64,000 nucleotides of DNA from Salinicoccus sesuvii (GCF_042648145.1 NZ_JBHRWV010000004.1:62001-126000); one strand, 5' to 3'; positions 51,873 to 60,134 are shown, counted from the first letter of the stretch. The notes: generated by a model not told the origin, from the sequence alone. Numbers and translations are program-made.

Positions 51873-52002
51873 CTGACCTACTCCTTTTATATATCGGGTA
51901 AATCTTTCCTTCTATATGGAACGGAAAGATTGTTACATCCACTCTTTACCCGATTGATTAGCAATAAAGTCGAAAGCATGCTTAAAACTTTTTCTATACA
52001 GC

Positions 52003-52033
52003 AAAAAAGACATCCATATGCTTGAATGTCTTT
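52003..52033 (-). terminator. Terminator of the DUF2188 gene
   Basis: AAAGACAT and ATGTCTTT pair around 12 bases; T6 follows on the minus strand. Confidence 0.7.
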
Positions 52034-52057
52034 GGGACTTATGATTTTAGCCATTTG

Positions 52058-52318
52058 CTACTGATCGTATTCAACCTGCTTTTCGATCGTGCCTTCATCG
52101 TCATGAATGATAGCTTTGGACTGCGCTTCTTCAGCGCGTTTCTTTGCTTCATCAATCGCTTCGTTCTTGTTGTCTGAAGTGAAAACTGGATTATCCTGTC
52201 CTTCTTCTTTGACTGCCCATTTCTTATCATCCCCTGGGACTACGTGATAGCGTGCATCACTTGTGCCTTCTCTTTTTTCAAAGTAGTTACCACGATTGGC
52301 ATTGTTCTGTTCTGTCAT
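52058..52318 (-). CDS. DUF2188-domain protein
   Basis: 86 residues, charged, no membrane segment. RYHVVPGDDKKWAVKEEG followed by FTSDNKNEAIDEAKKRAEEAQSKAIIHDDEG is the DUF2188 pattern (H-V-V-P, K-W-A-V, then a helix and I-I-H). ATG 52318 follows AGGAGGGG. Paralogue of the longer protein at 9595. Function unknown. Confidence 0.85.
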   Translation of the reverse strand: MTEQNNANRGNYFEKREGTSDARYHVVPGDDKKWAVKEEGQDNPVFTSDNKNEAIDEAKKRAEEAQSKAIIHDDEGTIEKQVEYDQ

Positions 52319-52387
52319 TCTACCCCTCCTAGTGTAAGTTACCATTCACTTTACCTCAAGGAGTAAAACGCTAAACACTCGACCTAT

Positions 52388-53251
52388 TTAATTGGTCTGT
52401 CTACCGACTAGTATTTCAAGGTCAATCGTCACTGGCCTACTTTTTGAGATAAAATTATCTAAGTCCCCGTCTTCATGATGCCACGCAAGCGGCGACATCC
52501 GGATTAAATTGGCAAGTGCGGATTGATCAAGCATGACCTGCTCTGTTAGACAAACCCGCTCGAGCACTTCAAAGTGTTCTTCGAATAAGGCTATCGTTCC
52601 AGCATTGTCATAGTCTGCCTTGTCTGTATCTTGGTAGAGTGCTTGGCGCAGTTCTGAAAGGTAACCTGACCGAGGGACCACTTTGATGACGATGCCGCTT
52701 GGTTTGATCACCCGGTTGAATTCATTATAGTTGGCCGGCGAGAGGATGTTCAAAATGACATCACAACTGCCAGCTTTCATCGGCAGGTTGGCCAGATCAC
52801 CGACCAACCAGATTGAATCCGGGTAGTTTTTTGCTGCCAGCAGAATGCCTCCTTTGGCGATATCGAGTCCAATGCCAATATGTCCCGCGCCAGCCTTTTT
52901 TAGAATTTGTTCCATATGGGAGCCTTCCCCACTGCCTGCGTCCAATATGGTCATAGGACCCGGCGCTAATTGGCGATGTATGATATCCACAACGGCTTCG
53001 TGCATCTTCGCATAGAATCCGCTATTTAAAATAAAGTCTCTGCGGTTTTCAAATAGTGCTTGATCATACTGGGTAGCGACCGGTCGGCTCAGCATATTGA
53101 CATAGCCTTGTTTGGCAAAATCGAATGTATGGTTATTACTACATACGAGACTGGTCAGTGACAAGACTTTCATCCCTGCGCCACACATCGGGCATTGTAT
53201 CTGCGCTACATATTCGCTGACAAGCGTGGCACTGCGTTCTTTCTTCTTCAT
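52388..53251 (-). CDS. rlmA: rRNA guanine-N1 methyltransferase, RlmA-like
   Basis: 287 residues. An N-terminal zinc-binding segment (CPMCGAGM, then CSNNHTFDFAKQGYVNML) is the RlmA/TlrB hallmark, followed by an SAM-binding domain (TILDAGSGEGSHMEQIL near 97; LPMKAGSCDVILNILSPANYNEFNRVIKPSGI). It is expected to methylate a 23S rRNA guanine in hairpin 35 (G745 or G748). The substrate base cannot be decided here. Divergent from the MarR gene. Confidence 0.88.
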   Translation of the reverse strand: MKKKERSATLVSEYVAQIQCPMCGAGMKVLSLTSLVCSNNHTFDFAKQGYVNMLSRPVATQYDQALFENRRDFILNSGFYAKMHEAVVDIIHRQLAPGPMTILDAGSGEGSHMEQILKKAGAGHIGIGLDIAKGGILLAAKNYPDSIWLVGDLANLPMKAGSCDVILNILSPANYNEFNRVIKPSGIVIKVVPRSGYLSELRQALYQDTDKADYDNAGTIALFEEHFEVLERVCLTEQVMLDQSALANLIRMSPLAWHHEDGDLDNFISKSRPVTIDLEILVGRQTN

Positions 53252-53333
53252 CGTATTCCTCCATCCGCATCACTTACCTCCACCTAATAATAGAGGATGC
53301 GCGCTCTTCCATCAATTCTTTGAAGCATATGTT

Positions 53334-53382
53334 TTGAAAGATGATGCGGATTAATCTACACTTCAATTAATCGTGCACGATT
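53334..53382 (+). promoter_or_regulatory. Promoter and palindromic operator of the MarR-oxidoreductase operon
   Basis: TTGAAA (53334-53339), 17-base spacer, TACACT (53357-53362). Directly over the expected transcript start lies the perfect palindrome AATCGTGCACGATT (53369-53382). Self-repression by the MarR protein is likely. Confidence 0.65.
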
Positions 53383-53399
53383 GAAAGTAGGTGAATGAT

Positions 53400-53879
53400 T
53401 TGCAGACAGATGGTTTCAAGCTGGCCAACCAGCTCTGTTTTTCGGTCTATAATACGAGTCGGCTCTTTACGAAATTCTACCAGCGCGCGCTTTCGGATTT
53501 CGGATTGACCTACTCGCAGTATCTTGTAATGATGGCGCTTTGGGAAGAGGGCGGACGGACGCTCCACCAGATCGGTGAGGCCCTCTACTTAGAAAGCAAT
53601 ACCCTAACCCCGGTACTCCGCCGGATGGAGGAAGCCGGATGGCTGACACGCGAGAAATCTCCCCACGACAGACGTCAGTTGACGGCACACCTGACCGAGC
53701 GCGGCCGGGCGGCTGAAGCCCCCATACAGAAAGCGATTGCCGCATGCATCGGCAAGGAACATCTTGATATCGATCAGTACAAAGACGCACAGGCAACCAT
53801 CAACCAGCTTGAAGAGACGCTGAGAACTTTATTAACAGATGAATCAAAAATGGAGGATGACAACAATGGCAGACTATAA
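53400..53879 (+). CDS. MarR family regulator, OhrR-like with N-terminal cysteine
   Basis: About 159 residues. Winged helix with LTYSQYLVMMALWEEG, LHQIGEALYLESNTLTPVLRRMEEAGWL and SPHDRRQLTAHLTERG. The segment NQLCFSVYNTSRLFTKFYQ matches the peroxide-sensing cysteine region of OhrR/MgrA. TTG 53400 has AGGTGA at good spacing; GTG 53391 is the alternative (162 residues). Its end overlaps the next gene by 14 bases, so it likely senses thiol oxidation and controls that reductase. Confidence 0.82.
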   Translation: MQTDGFKLANQLCFSVYNTSRLFTKFYQRALSDFGLTYSQYLVMMALWEEGGRTLHQIGEALYLESNTLTPVLRRMEEAGWLTREKSPHDRRQLTAHLTERGRAAEAPIQKAIAACIGKEHLDIDQYKDAQATINQLEETLRTLLTDESKMEDDNNGRL

Positions 53880-55212
53880 TTATGACGTAACATTCATCGG
53901 CAGTGGACACGCCGCATGGCATGCAGCCCTGACACTTAGGCAAGCAGGCAAGTCCGTCGCAATCATTGAGAAGGATACAATCGCAGGCACATGCACCAAC
54001 TACGGCTGTAATCCGAAAATTCTTCTCGAAGGACCGTTCGAAGTTCTAGAGAAACTCGGACACTACGAAGGAATCTTAAGTCAAGATGTGTCCGTCGACT
54101 GGCCGGCACTCATGGAATATAAGAAGCAAGTCATCAACCCGATGTCTGACGGCATGCAGCAGATGATGGAACAAGCTGGCATCGACATTCTCATGGGCCA
54201 CGGCAAACTCCAAGATGCCCGTACAATCCAAGTGGACGATCGGACGATTACTTCAGAATATATCGTCATCGCTACTGGGCAGCATAGTAATGTCTTGGAT
54301 ATCACAGGTAAGGAGCATTCACACACAAGCCGTGAGTTTATGGATCTTGAAGTGTTACCGCGCCGTATTACTTTCATCGGTGGCGGCATCATTACGTTTG
54401 AATTTGCTTCAATCGCCGTCAAAGCAGGTGCCGAAGTCCACATCATCAACTACTCTGATGACTACCTAGAAGGGTTCCACACCGGTCATGTCGATCAGTT
54501 GATGGATAAACTGAAGGCAGAAGGCGTCCAGTTCCATTCTAACGAAAGTACAACAGAAATCGTTAAGAACGAAGCAGACTATACGCTTAAAACCGAATCC
54601 GGCTTAGCACTCGATACTGACTATGTTGTAGATGCGACGGGGCGCGTACCGAACGTTGCAGGTATCGGACTCGAGAACGCGGGCGTCCGTTATTCTAAAA
54701 AAGGTGTCGAAGTGGATGCTTACTTGCGTACAGCGCAAAAGCACATCTACGCAAGTGGTGACGTGCTCGATAAGGATATTCCAAAACTGACACCAACCGC
54801 AACGTTCGAATCGGATTACATCGCAGCGAATATCCTTGGCATGAATCCGGATCCAATCGAGTACCCGGCCATTCCGATGGTACTCTATACGCTCCCTCGC
54901 CTTTCTTCTATCGGTGTCACTGTGGCGCAAGCAAAAGAAGACGATAGTTATACGGTGAAAACCGTGAAGTTCGGCGAGCGCATGGTATTCGAGTATAAAA
55001 ATGAGACGGAAGCACAGATGGATATCGTCCTCAATCAGAACAAGCAGCTCGTCGGTGTTGAAATCTACGGCAATGATGCAGCAGATCTCATTAACGTACT
55101 GACATTCGCTGTCAATCAGCAGGTCACCGTCAAAGATCTCTCCAGCATGATCTTCGCTTTCCCAAGCCCATCTAGCGGCGTTCTCGATCTTCTTAAGTTT
55201 GAGATGCTGTAA
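53866..55212 (+). CDS. FAD-dependent pyridine nucleotide-disulfide oxidoreductase
   Basis: 448 residues of the glutathione reductase/lipoamide dehydrogenase family. FAD site FIGSGHAAWHAAL, redox cysteines in GTCTNYGCNPK (near 42 and 47), NAD(P) site FIGGGIITFEFASIA (near 170), second FAD motif IYASGDVL. The C-terminal H-P-T-x-x-E base found in thiol reductases is replaced by FAFPSPSSG, so the usual histidine-glutamate dyad is absent. ATG 53866 follows GGAGGA. Regulated with the overlapping MarR gene. Confidence 0.88.
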   Translation: MADYNYDVTFIGSGHAAWHAALTLRQAGKSVAIIEKDTIAGTCTNYGCNPKILLEGPFEVLEKLGHYEGILSQDVSVDWPALMEYKKQVINPMSDGMQQMMEQAGIDILMGHGKLQDARTIQVDDRTITSEYIVIATGQHSNVLDITGKEHSHTSREFMDLEVLPRRITFIGGGIITFEFASIAVKAGAEVHIINYSDDYLEGFHTGHVDQLMDKLKAEGVQFHSNESTTEIVKNEADYTLKTESGLALDTDYVVDATGRVPNVAGIGLENAGVRYSKKGVEVDAYLRTAQKHIYASGDVLDKDIPKLTPTATFESDYIAANILGMNPDPIEYPAIPMVLYTLPRLSSIGVTVAQAKEDDSYTVKTVKFGERMVFEYKNETEAQMDIVLNQNKQLVGVEIYGNDAADLINVLTFAVNQQVTVKDLSSMIFAFPSPSSGVLDLLKFEML

Positions 55213-55267
55213 AGATGGTATATAATGCATATGTACCAAATACTTGAGACAAAGCGAGGCAATAGAT

Positions 55268-56116
55268 ATGCAGAATTTGACAGATACGTTCACACTATCC
55301 AACGGTACTGAAATCCCATGTGTCGGTTTTGGCACTTGGCAGACACCAGATGGAAAGACGGCAGTAAACTCAGTAAAGAAAGCCATCGAATCCGGCTATC
55401 GCCATATCGATACAGCCGCGGCATATAAAAACGAAGGCAGCGTCGGGCAGGCCATCAAAGAATCCGGCGTCGCCCGTGAAGATCTTTTCGTTACAAGCAA
55501 GCTATGGAACTCGGAGCGTGGTTACGAGAAAACAAAAGCCGCTTTCGAACAGACCTTGAAAGAGCTCGATACAGACTATCTCGACCTCTACCTCATCCAC
55601 TGGCCAGCGAACGAAAAGCAGTTCGACAACTGGAAAGAGATCAACAACGAAACGTGGAGAGCCATGACTGAGCTTCATGAAGCAGGCAAAGTCAAAGCAA
55701 TCGGTGTATCCAACTTCATGACTAACCACTTGGAGCCACTTCTTGAATTCGAAGTGAAACCGATGGTCAACCAGATCGAATACCACCCGGGTCACACGCA
55801 GGATGGTGTCGTTGACCTCTGTAAACAGTACGATATCCTTGTTGAAGCATGGAGTCCAATCGGATCCGGCCGTCTGCTTGAAGACGAGTCACTGAAGGAG
55901 ATTGCAGAGAAATACGACAAATCCGTGGCACAGCTATGTATCAGATATGTACTGCAGAATGGTGCATTGCCACTGCCGAAATCCGTCACACCAGAAAGAA
56001 TTGAAGAGAATACTCATGTATTCGACTTCGAAATCTCTGATGAAGACATGAAACAGATGGATGCAATGGAGAACGTCGGCTTCTCCGGTATGAACCCGAA
56101 TGACGTCGATTTCTAA
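55268..56116 (+). CDS. Aldo/keto reductase (2,5-diketo-D-gluconate reductase type)
   Basis: 282 residues. Catalytic tetrad visible: D and Y in YRHIDTAAAYKNE (near 45), K in VTSKLWN (near 75), H in LYLIHWPAN (near 107). The signature GVSNFMTNHLEPLL and the C-terminal IPKS-like block LPKSVTPERIEEN fit AKR family 5. It reduces aldehydes or ketones with NADPH. Its own promoter (TTGAGA, 16-base spacer, TATAAT 55221-55226) begins within the end of the preceding gene. Confidence 0.92.
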   Translation: MQNLTDTFTLSNGTEIPCVGFGTWQTPDGKTAVNSVKKAIESGYRHIDTAAAYKNEGSVGQAIKESGVAREDLFVTSKLWNSERGYEKTKAAFEQTLKELDTDYLDLYLIHWPANEKQFDNWKEINNETWRAMTELHEAGKVKAIGVSNFMTNHLEPLLEFEVKPMVNQIEYHPGHTQDGVVDLCKQYDILVEAWSPIGSGRLLEDESLKEIAEKYDKSVAQLCIRYVLQNGALPLPKSVTPERIEENTHVFDFEISDEDMKQMDAMENVGFSGMNPNDVDF

Positions 56117-56132
56117 ACCAAATACGCATTGT

Positions 56133-56163
56133 AACGAGGATACTTGATGTATCCTCGTTTTTC
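56133..56163 (+). terminator. Terminator of the aldo/keto reductase gene
   Basis: AACGAGGATAC and GTATCCTCGTT pair around TTGAT, followed by T5. Confidence 0.88.
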
Positions 56164-56429
56164 TGTTGTTGAAAAATTATGTTATTCGTTGTGTCGGCAT
56201 AACTATACAAGGCCAAAAGCATTGAAAGTACAGAGGACTTTAAAGCCACTATAAACCGACTCTTAAAGTTATCCCTAATACTAGGTGGATATACGCCATT
56301 GTATTAGTGCACTAGGAAACCGATTTTATCAATAATTGAATTTGAAAATTGATTAGCATATGCGTTTAACCCACGCCGTTTTAGAGAAAAGATGTGAGAA
56401 ACCACTTAACCTGAATAGGAGCGACTCAA
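56164..56429. other. Intergenic leader of the second disulfide oxidoreductase
   Basis: About 266 bases without a gene. A hairpin at 56275-56307 (CTAATAC/GTATTAG with inner TGG/CCA) and a CTTTAAAG/CTTAAAG repeat at about 56238-56268 are visible, then an A/T-rich stretch and AATAGGAG before the ATG. No known riboswitch is recognised. Confidence 0.45.
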
Positions 56430-57779
56430 ATGAAAACAAACTTTGATTTAATTGTCATCGGTACAGGTTCTGCCACAGCGACTGCCATAAAGTGCAAAGA
56501 AGCAGGATGGGAAGTCGCCGTGATAGATTCTCGTCCCTATGGAGGCACTTGTCCATTGAGAGGATGCGATCCTAAAAAAGTACTTGTAGGGGCAGCCGAA
56601 ATGATTGATGACGCAGAAAGGATGCAGGGGAAGGGTTTGGCTTCTCAACCCTCCATCAATTGGTCAGAATTGATGGCATTCAAGCGGACATTCACAGAAC
56701 CGATACCTGAAGGAACGGTAAAGAAACTGCATAAAGCAGGGATTCATATGTTCCACGGCCATGCCTCGTTTATCGACGAAGAAACGATTGAAGTTGCGGA
56801 TCACCAGTTGACTGGCACGCACATACTGATTGGGACTGGGGCAAAACCGGTCGAGTTGCCGATTGAAGGAATCGAATATCTGACACACAGCGATGAATTC
56901 CTAGAACTAGATAAACTGCCTTCAAAAGTTATTTTTATAGGTGGCGGCTATATCTCTTTTGAATTCGCGCATATCGCAGCGCGAGCGGGTGCCGAAGTAC
57001 ATATCATTCAGCGAGGAGAGAAACCGCTCAAACACTTTGACCCAGACCTTGTAGACCTACTGGTCAAAAGTTCGGAAGAGAACAGTATTCAAGTTCACTT
57101 GAACACTGAGGTGAAATCCATTAAGGAAGCCGGCTCTTCCCTTACGGTCGAAGGTGTGAAAAATGATGACGCATTCAAACTGGAAGGTGATCTTATTGTC
57201 CACGGGGGCGGGCGCGTTCCCAATATCGACGGTCTAAATCTTGAAAAAGGAAATGTCGACTGGGAGAAAGAAGGCATCTCTGTTAATGAACATCTGCAAA
57301 GTACCAGCAACCCCCGTGTCTATGCGGCCGGAGACGCAGCAGCCACAAAAGGACTGCCTCTGACACCAGTTGCCGCAATGGAAACCCAAATAGTAGCGTC
57401 CAATCTCCTCAATGAAAATAAACGGACCCCGGATTATACAGTGATGCCGAGTGTCGTATTTACACTTCCAAAACTGTCAGCAGTCGGACTGTCAGAAAAA
57501 GCCGCTAGAGAACAAGGCTACAACATCAGAGTCAATAAAATCGACACTTCTGAATGGTATACCTATCAACGCAAGAATGAAAAATACGCGATGGCCAAAA
57601 TTATTATCGATGAAGATTCGGATTGCGTCCTCGGCGCCCACTTACTCAGTCGAGAAGCAGATGAACTCATTAACCACTTCGCTACTGCGATTCAGTTCAA
57701 ACTGAAAACAGAGGACCTTAAACAGATGATTTATGCCTACCCTACTGGTGGTTCTGATATTGGATCTATGCTTGAATAA
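56430..57779 (+). CDS. FAD-dependent pyridine nucleotide-disulfide oxidoreductase, second copy
   Basis: 449 residues. FAD site VIGTGSATATAIKCKEAG, redox cysteines in GGTCPLRGCDPKKV (near 42 and 47), NAD(P) site FIGGGYISFEFAHIAARAG, second FAD motif VYAAGDAA. As in the protein at 53866, the terminal catalytic histidine is replaced: MIYAYPTGGSDI. The two genes are about 1.2 kb apart and belong to the same atypical branch, but differ in sequence. Electron acceptor unknown. Confidence 0.87.
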   Translation: MKTNFDLIVIGTGSATATAIKCKEAGWEVAVIDSRPYGGTCPLRGCDPKKVLVGAAEMIDDAERMQGKGLASQPSINWSELMAFKRTFTEPIPEGTVKKLHKAGIHMFHGHASFIDEETIEVADHQLTGTHILIGTGAKPVELPIEGIEYLTHSDEFLELDKLPSKVIFIGGGYISFEFAHIAARAGAEVHIIQRGEKPLKHFDPDLVDLLVKSSEENSIQVHLNTEVKSIKEAGSSLTVEGVKNDDAFKLEGDLIVHGGGRVPNIDGLNLEKGNVDWEKEGISVNEHLQSTSNPRVYAAGDAAATKGLPLTPVAAMETQIVASNLLNENKRTPDYTVMPSVVFTLPKLSAVGLSEKAAREQGYNIRVNKIDTSEWYTYQRKNEKYAMAKIIIDEDSDCVLGAHLLSREADELINHFATAIQFKLKTEDLKQMIYAYPTGGSDIGSMLE

Positions 57780-57831
57780 TTGGGGTAAATCCTACTGCTT
57801 TTTTACAACTATCCGAACTCGCTAAACGATG

Positions 57832-57869
57832 AAGCTCCCCTGATTTACGAGTGTAAATCAGGGGAGCTT
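57832..57869. terminator. 17-bp perfect hairpin
   Basis: AAGCTCCCCTGATTTAC and its complement pair around GAGT. It lies between two converging genes and has only weak T runs; probably a shared terminator or end-protecting hairpin. Confidence 0.7.
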
Positions 57870-57938
57870 ACTGTTGCGATAAACTATCAGAAAGTCAACG
57901 GCTACTTGAACCGTGAGTATATTAGTACCCGCCAGCTA

Positions 57939-59420
57939 TTACTTCTTTTGACTGACCAATCTTTTCTTCTCTTCAAGCAGTTCCTTGAATGTCTTATCCA
58001 GCGCTTCGGTAGAACCGTCCGCCATGTCACTCAGCACTTGGGAAATCTTATTTTCAACTACCATCAGTGCTTCATTCGTCTCATCTCTGGAACGTACGGT
58101 CATATTCTCTTTCAGGCCTTTGTCTTTGATGACATATTCCTTATCTGAAACATTCTCCTTAAACCGCCTATCGTGACTGATGGTCAAGACGGCATTTGGG
58201 TAATTCACAATCATGGACTCCAGTGCTTCAACCGAACTGACATCGAGATAATTGGTCGGTTCATCTAAAACCAGGATATCCGCATCCATCACCAGTATTT
58301 TCACAAGCTGCACTTTGATGCGTTCTCCACCACTGATCAGTCTGACCGGCTTATGGACATCATTCCGCCTGATGCTGAGCCGACCAAGTATGATGCGCAC
58401 TGTTGTCTCATCATAGATGGCTGTTTCCATCACATTCTCAAGGATGGTCCATTCCTCATCCAGCCCTTCTAGATTCTGATGGAAGTAGCCAATAGTGAGT
58501 TGTCTTTCGTACTTCGCACATATTTGATTGATAAGTGTCGTCTTGCCACTACCGTTTGGCCCGCTGATGGCCACCTTTTCGCCGTTCCGAATATATAGAC
58601 CGGCATTCTGTATCAATGTCCGATCGCCGATGCCGACACTGTCTTCAAACCGAATGATCATCTTGTGGCCGTATTTGTTTTCCGTCGCACTATGGAACAG
58701 GATTTCCTTCTCCTCGACTGGCTTCTCCTTCTCATCAAGATGATCAAGCCTGGATGCCATCGCCTTAGATGTACTGTGCAGTTTTTTCTGCAGTCTGTTG
58801 AAGTATGGACTCGATCCACTATCCCCATGATCGACCCCTTCTGCTACATTGGCGCGTGCTGCCTGATCATTCTTGCGTTTGATCTTATTTTCAATGGCCT
58901 TTTTCTCATTCACATACTGGCGGTATTCTTCCTGCTGGCGCTTAAGCTTCTCTTCTTGGATCTGTTTGAACTTCGTATAGTTGCCGGGATACTTGAAGAG
59001 TGTCTTTTGTTCAATCGACCAGATCTCGCGTGCGATTTGATCGAGAAAATGCCGGTCATGCGAAATGACGATCGCAATACCGTCATAGCGCTTCAGTTTC
59101 CCTGTCAGCCATTTAATATTGTTCTCATCCAGATGGGTCGTCGGTTCATCGAGCAAAAGTATTTGGCTGTACTGCTTCAGGCCATCGAGCAGATACTGCT
59201 TCGTCGTCTCTCCACCACTCTTCGTTGCTTCTCTCTCCTTGATCTGCGGGACGTATGTGACATTGTCATGCGTTTCTAAAATGTGCCGGAGCAGTGTCGT
59301 CTTCCCCGACCCGTTGTCACCGATCAGTCCGATGATTGTCGGTGTTGCGACGCGTGCCTGATCCACATGCAGCAGCTGTTCCCCTTCGACTTCCAATGTT
59401 AAGTTATTGATTTCCAACAT
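57939..59420 (-). CDS. ABC-F ribosomal protection protein (Vga/VmlR/Sal type)
   Basis: 493 residues, two ABC domains without membrane segments. Domain 1: Walker A GDNGSGKTT, SGGE signature, LLLDEPTTHLD. The interdomain linker is long and charged (residues about 165-250, KLKRQQEEYRQYVNEKKAIENKIKRK). Domain 2: GPNGSGKTT, LISGGERIKVQLV, LVLDEPTNYLD. These proteins rescue ribosomes from pleuromutilin, lincosamide or streptogramin A antibiotics, or act as translation factors. ATG 59420 is seven bases after GAGGTG, which lies inside the terminator stem of its leader. Drug spectrum cannot be predicted. Confidence 0.85.
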   Translation of the reverse strand: MLEINNLTLEVEGEQLLHVDQARVATPTIIGLIGDNGSGKTTLLRHILETHDNVTYVPQIKEREATKSGGETTKQYLLDGLKQYSQILLLDEPTTHLDENNIKWLTGKLKRYDGIAIVISHDRHFLDQIAREIWSIEQKTLFKYPGNYTKFKQIQEEKLKRQQEEYRQYVNEKKAIENKIKRKNDQAARANVAEGVDHGDSGSSPYFNRLQKKLHSTSKAMASRLDHLDEKEKPVEEKEILFHSATENKYGHKMIIRFEDSVGIGDRTLIQNAGLYIRNGEKVAISGPNGSGKTTLINQICAKYERQLTIGYFHQNLEGLDEEWTILENVMETAIYDETTVRIILGRLSIRRNDVHKPVRLISGGERIKVQLVKILVMDADILVLDEPTNYLDVSSVEALESMIVNYPNAVLTISHDRRFKENVSDKEYVIKDKGLKENMTVRSRDETNEALMVVENKISQVLSDMADGSTEALDKTFKELLEEKKRLVSQKK

Positions 59421-59623
59421 AAAAAAGCACCTCTTTTCCTGTCGGAATAAGGCGCATATATCCAAAAATAGGTATGACAAATACACGTACTTGCCCACTT
59501 TATCCGATATAACCCTTATTCCAACATAAATTTCCATCACGAAATAAACCATGACGTATTATGTTGTCGTTTAGAATAAGGATTATTTTTTCATCGGCCT
59601 AAAGTTCACCCCTTTTACTTGTT
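59421..59623 (-). promoter_or_regulatory. Transcription attenuator leader of the ABC-F gene
   Basis: Leader of about 203 nt with three mutually exclusive pairing segments (minus strand): region 1 CCTTATTC (59574-59581), region 2 GGAATAAGG (59514-59522), region 3 CCTTATTCC (59444-59452). 1 pairs with 2, helped by CAACATAA/TTATGTTG (59559-59566 with 59522-59529). 2 pairs with 3 as antiterminator, helped by TATATC/GATATA. Region 3 is also the 5' arm of a terminator (59427-59455, then T6 at 59421-59426) that contains the ribosome site. This is the classic layout of antibiotic-induced ABC-F leaders. Confidence 0.75.
59583..59594 (-). CDS. Three-codon upstream ORF (MKK) in the ABC-F leader
   Basis: ATG AAA AAA TAA ends one base before pairing region 1. 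A ribosome halted here would cover region 1 and free region 2 to form the antiterminator. A G-rich element (AAAAGGGG) lies about 14 bases upstream, rather far for a ribosome site, which is the weak point. An alternative is the longer in-frame ORF that starts at 59552 and runs into the ABC-F gene. Confidence 0.45.
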   Translation of the reverse strand: MKK

Positions 59624-59629
59624 GGTGCA

Positions 59630-59658
59630 ATTTTATCACTTTAATCCATCCCGGGCAA
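59630..59658 (-). promoter_or_regulatory. Promoter of the ABC-F leader
   Basis: Minus-strand TTGCCC (59653-59658), 17-base spacer, TAAAAT (59630-59635), placing the transcript start near 59623. Confidence 0.6.
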
Positions 59659-59748
59659 CGGCTGTTGCGTAAATCCCCTATTTAAAGATTGAGAAAGGAT
59701 CCACTCCCCAATCCTAGCGACATCGTTAAATCAATGTATCGCTGGTAT

Positions 59749-59777
59749 TTGACTGGATGCACCCGTCTATATATAAT
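59749..59777 (+). promoter_or_regulatory. Strong SigA promoter before the decayed repressor gene
   Basis: TTGACT (59749-59754), 17-base spacer, TATAAT (59772-59777). It is intact although the gene that follows is broken, and probably still drives the rhodanese-TusA-DsrE gene at 60167. Confidence 0.7.
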
Positions 59778-59816
59778 CAATACAACCAGAGGGTCGCGCC
59801 GATGGCCGAACTGGGT

Positions 59817-60062
59817 ATGTAGGCACACTACGACAAGAAATTATCAATAGAATTCATCGGCAACAGAGCCAGATCAACGGCGTACTGAAAATGATTAATT
59901 AAGGCAGAAGCTGCATCCAGCTCAGTGCAACTAGAAACGTACTCAAGCGGCGAATGTATATCCTCGTTAGTTAAAAATCCTTTGGCGTTCGACAAGTAAA
60001 CGATGTATAGGCCATATGCCATTGTATGGGACTCGGAAGTGGTTAAACTACTGAACAAAAGC
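59817..60062 (+). pseudogene. Decayed CsoR/CstR-family repressor gene
   Basis: Fragments of a CsoR-type sensor are readable across two frames: HYDKKLSIEFI from 59826, then QINGVLKMIN, stop, GRSC, QLSATRNVLKRRMYILVS, stop, and a possible SEVVKLLNKSR tail. Intact proteins read YDKK...GQxxGxxKMxEEGKDC...QxSAxxxxLxR...xxxENLxxC. There is a stop right after ATG 59817, a frameshift near 59855 and two further stops. GRSC retains the first regulatory cysteine. Its position before a persulfide-handling gene matches the cst locus, where CstR represses such genes. Confidence 0.75.
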
Positions 60063-60134
60063 AGATGGGTGTCACCTGTATTTCTGACACTCTTCATGAG
60101 ACCTGTGCGCTATTCGATGAAAGAAAAAGATGCA

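Noticed and set aside
54604..55386. 260-codon minus-strand open frame opposite the first disulfide oxidoreductase
   Set aside because: Antisense shadow of a conserved enzyme; cysteine/histidine-rich and without start signals.
59421..59552. Treating the in-frame upstream extension of the ABC-F gene (ATG 59552) as its true N-terminus
   Set aside because: It would translate through the terminator hairpin and add 44 residues absent from relatives; GAGGTG is correctly spaced for ATG 59420.
59817..60062. Repressor pseudogene as a single sequencing error
   Set aside because: Several independent defects (a stop at codon 2, a frameshift, two later stops) make one error insufficient.
59828..60097. 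89-codon minus-strand open frame
   Set aside because: The plus strand of the same bases carries recognisable CsoR-family remnants with stops; the minus frame has no ribosome site or family resemblance.
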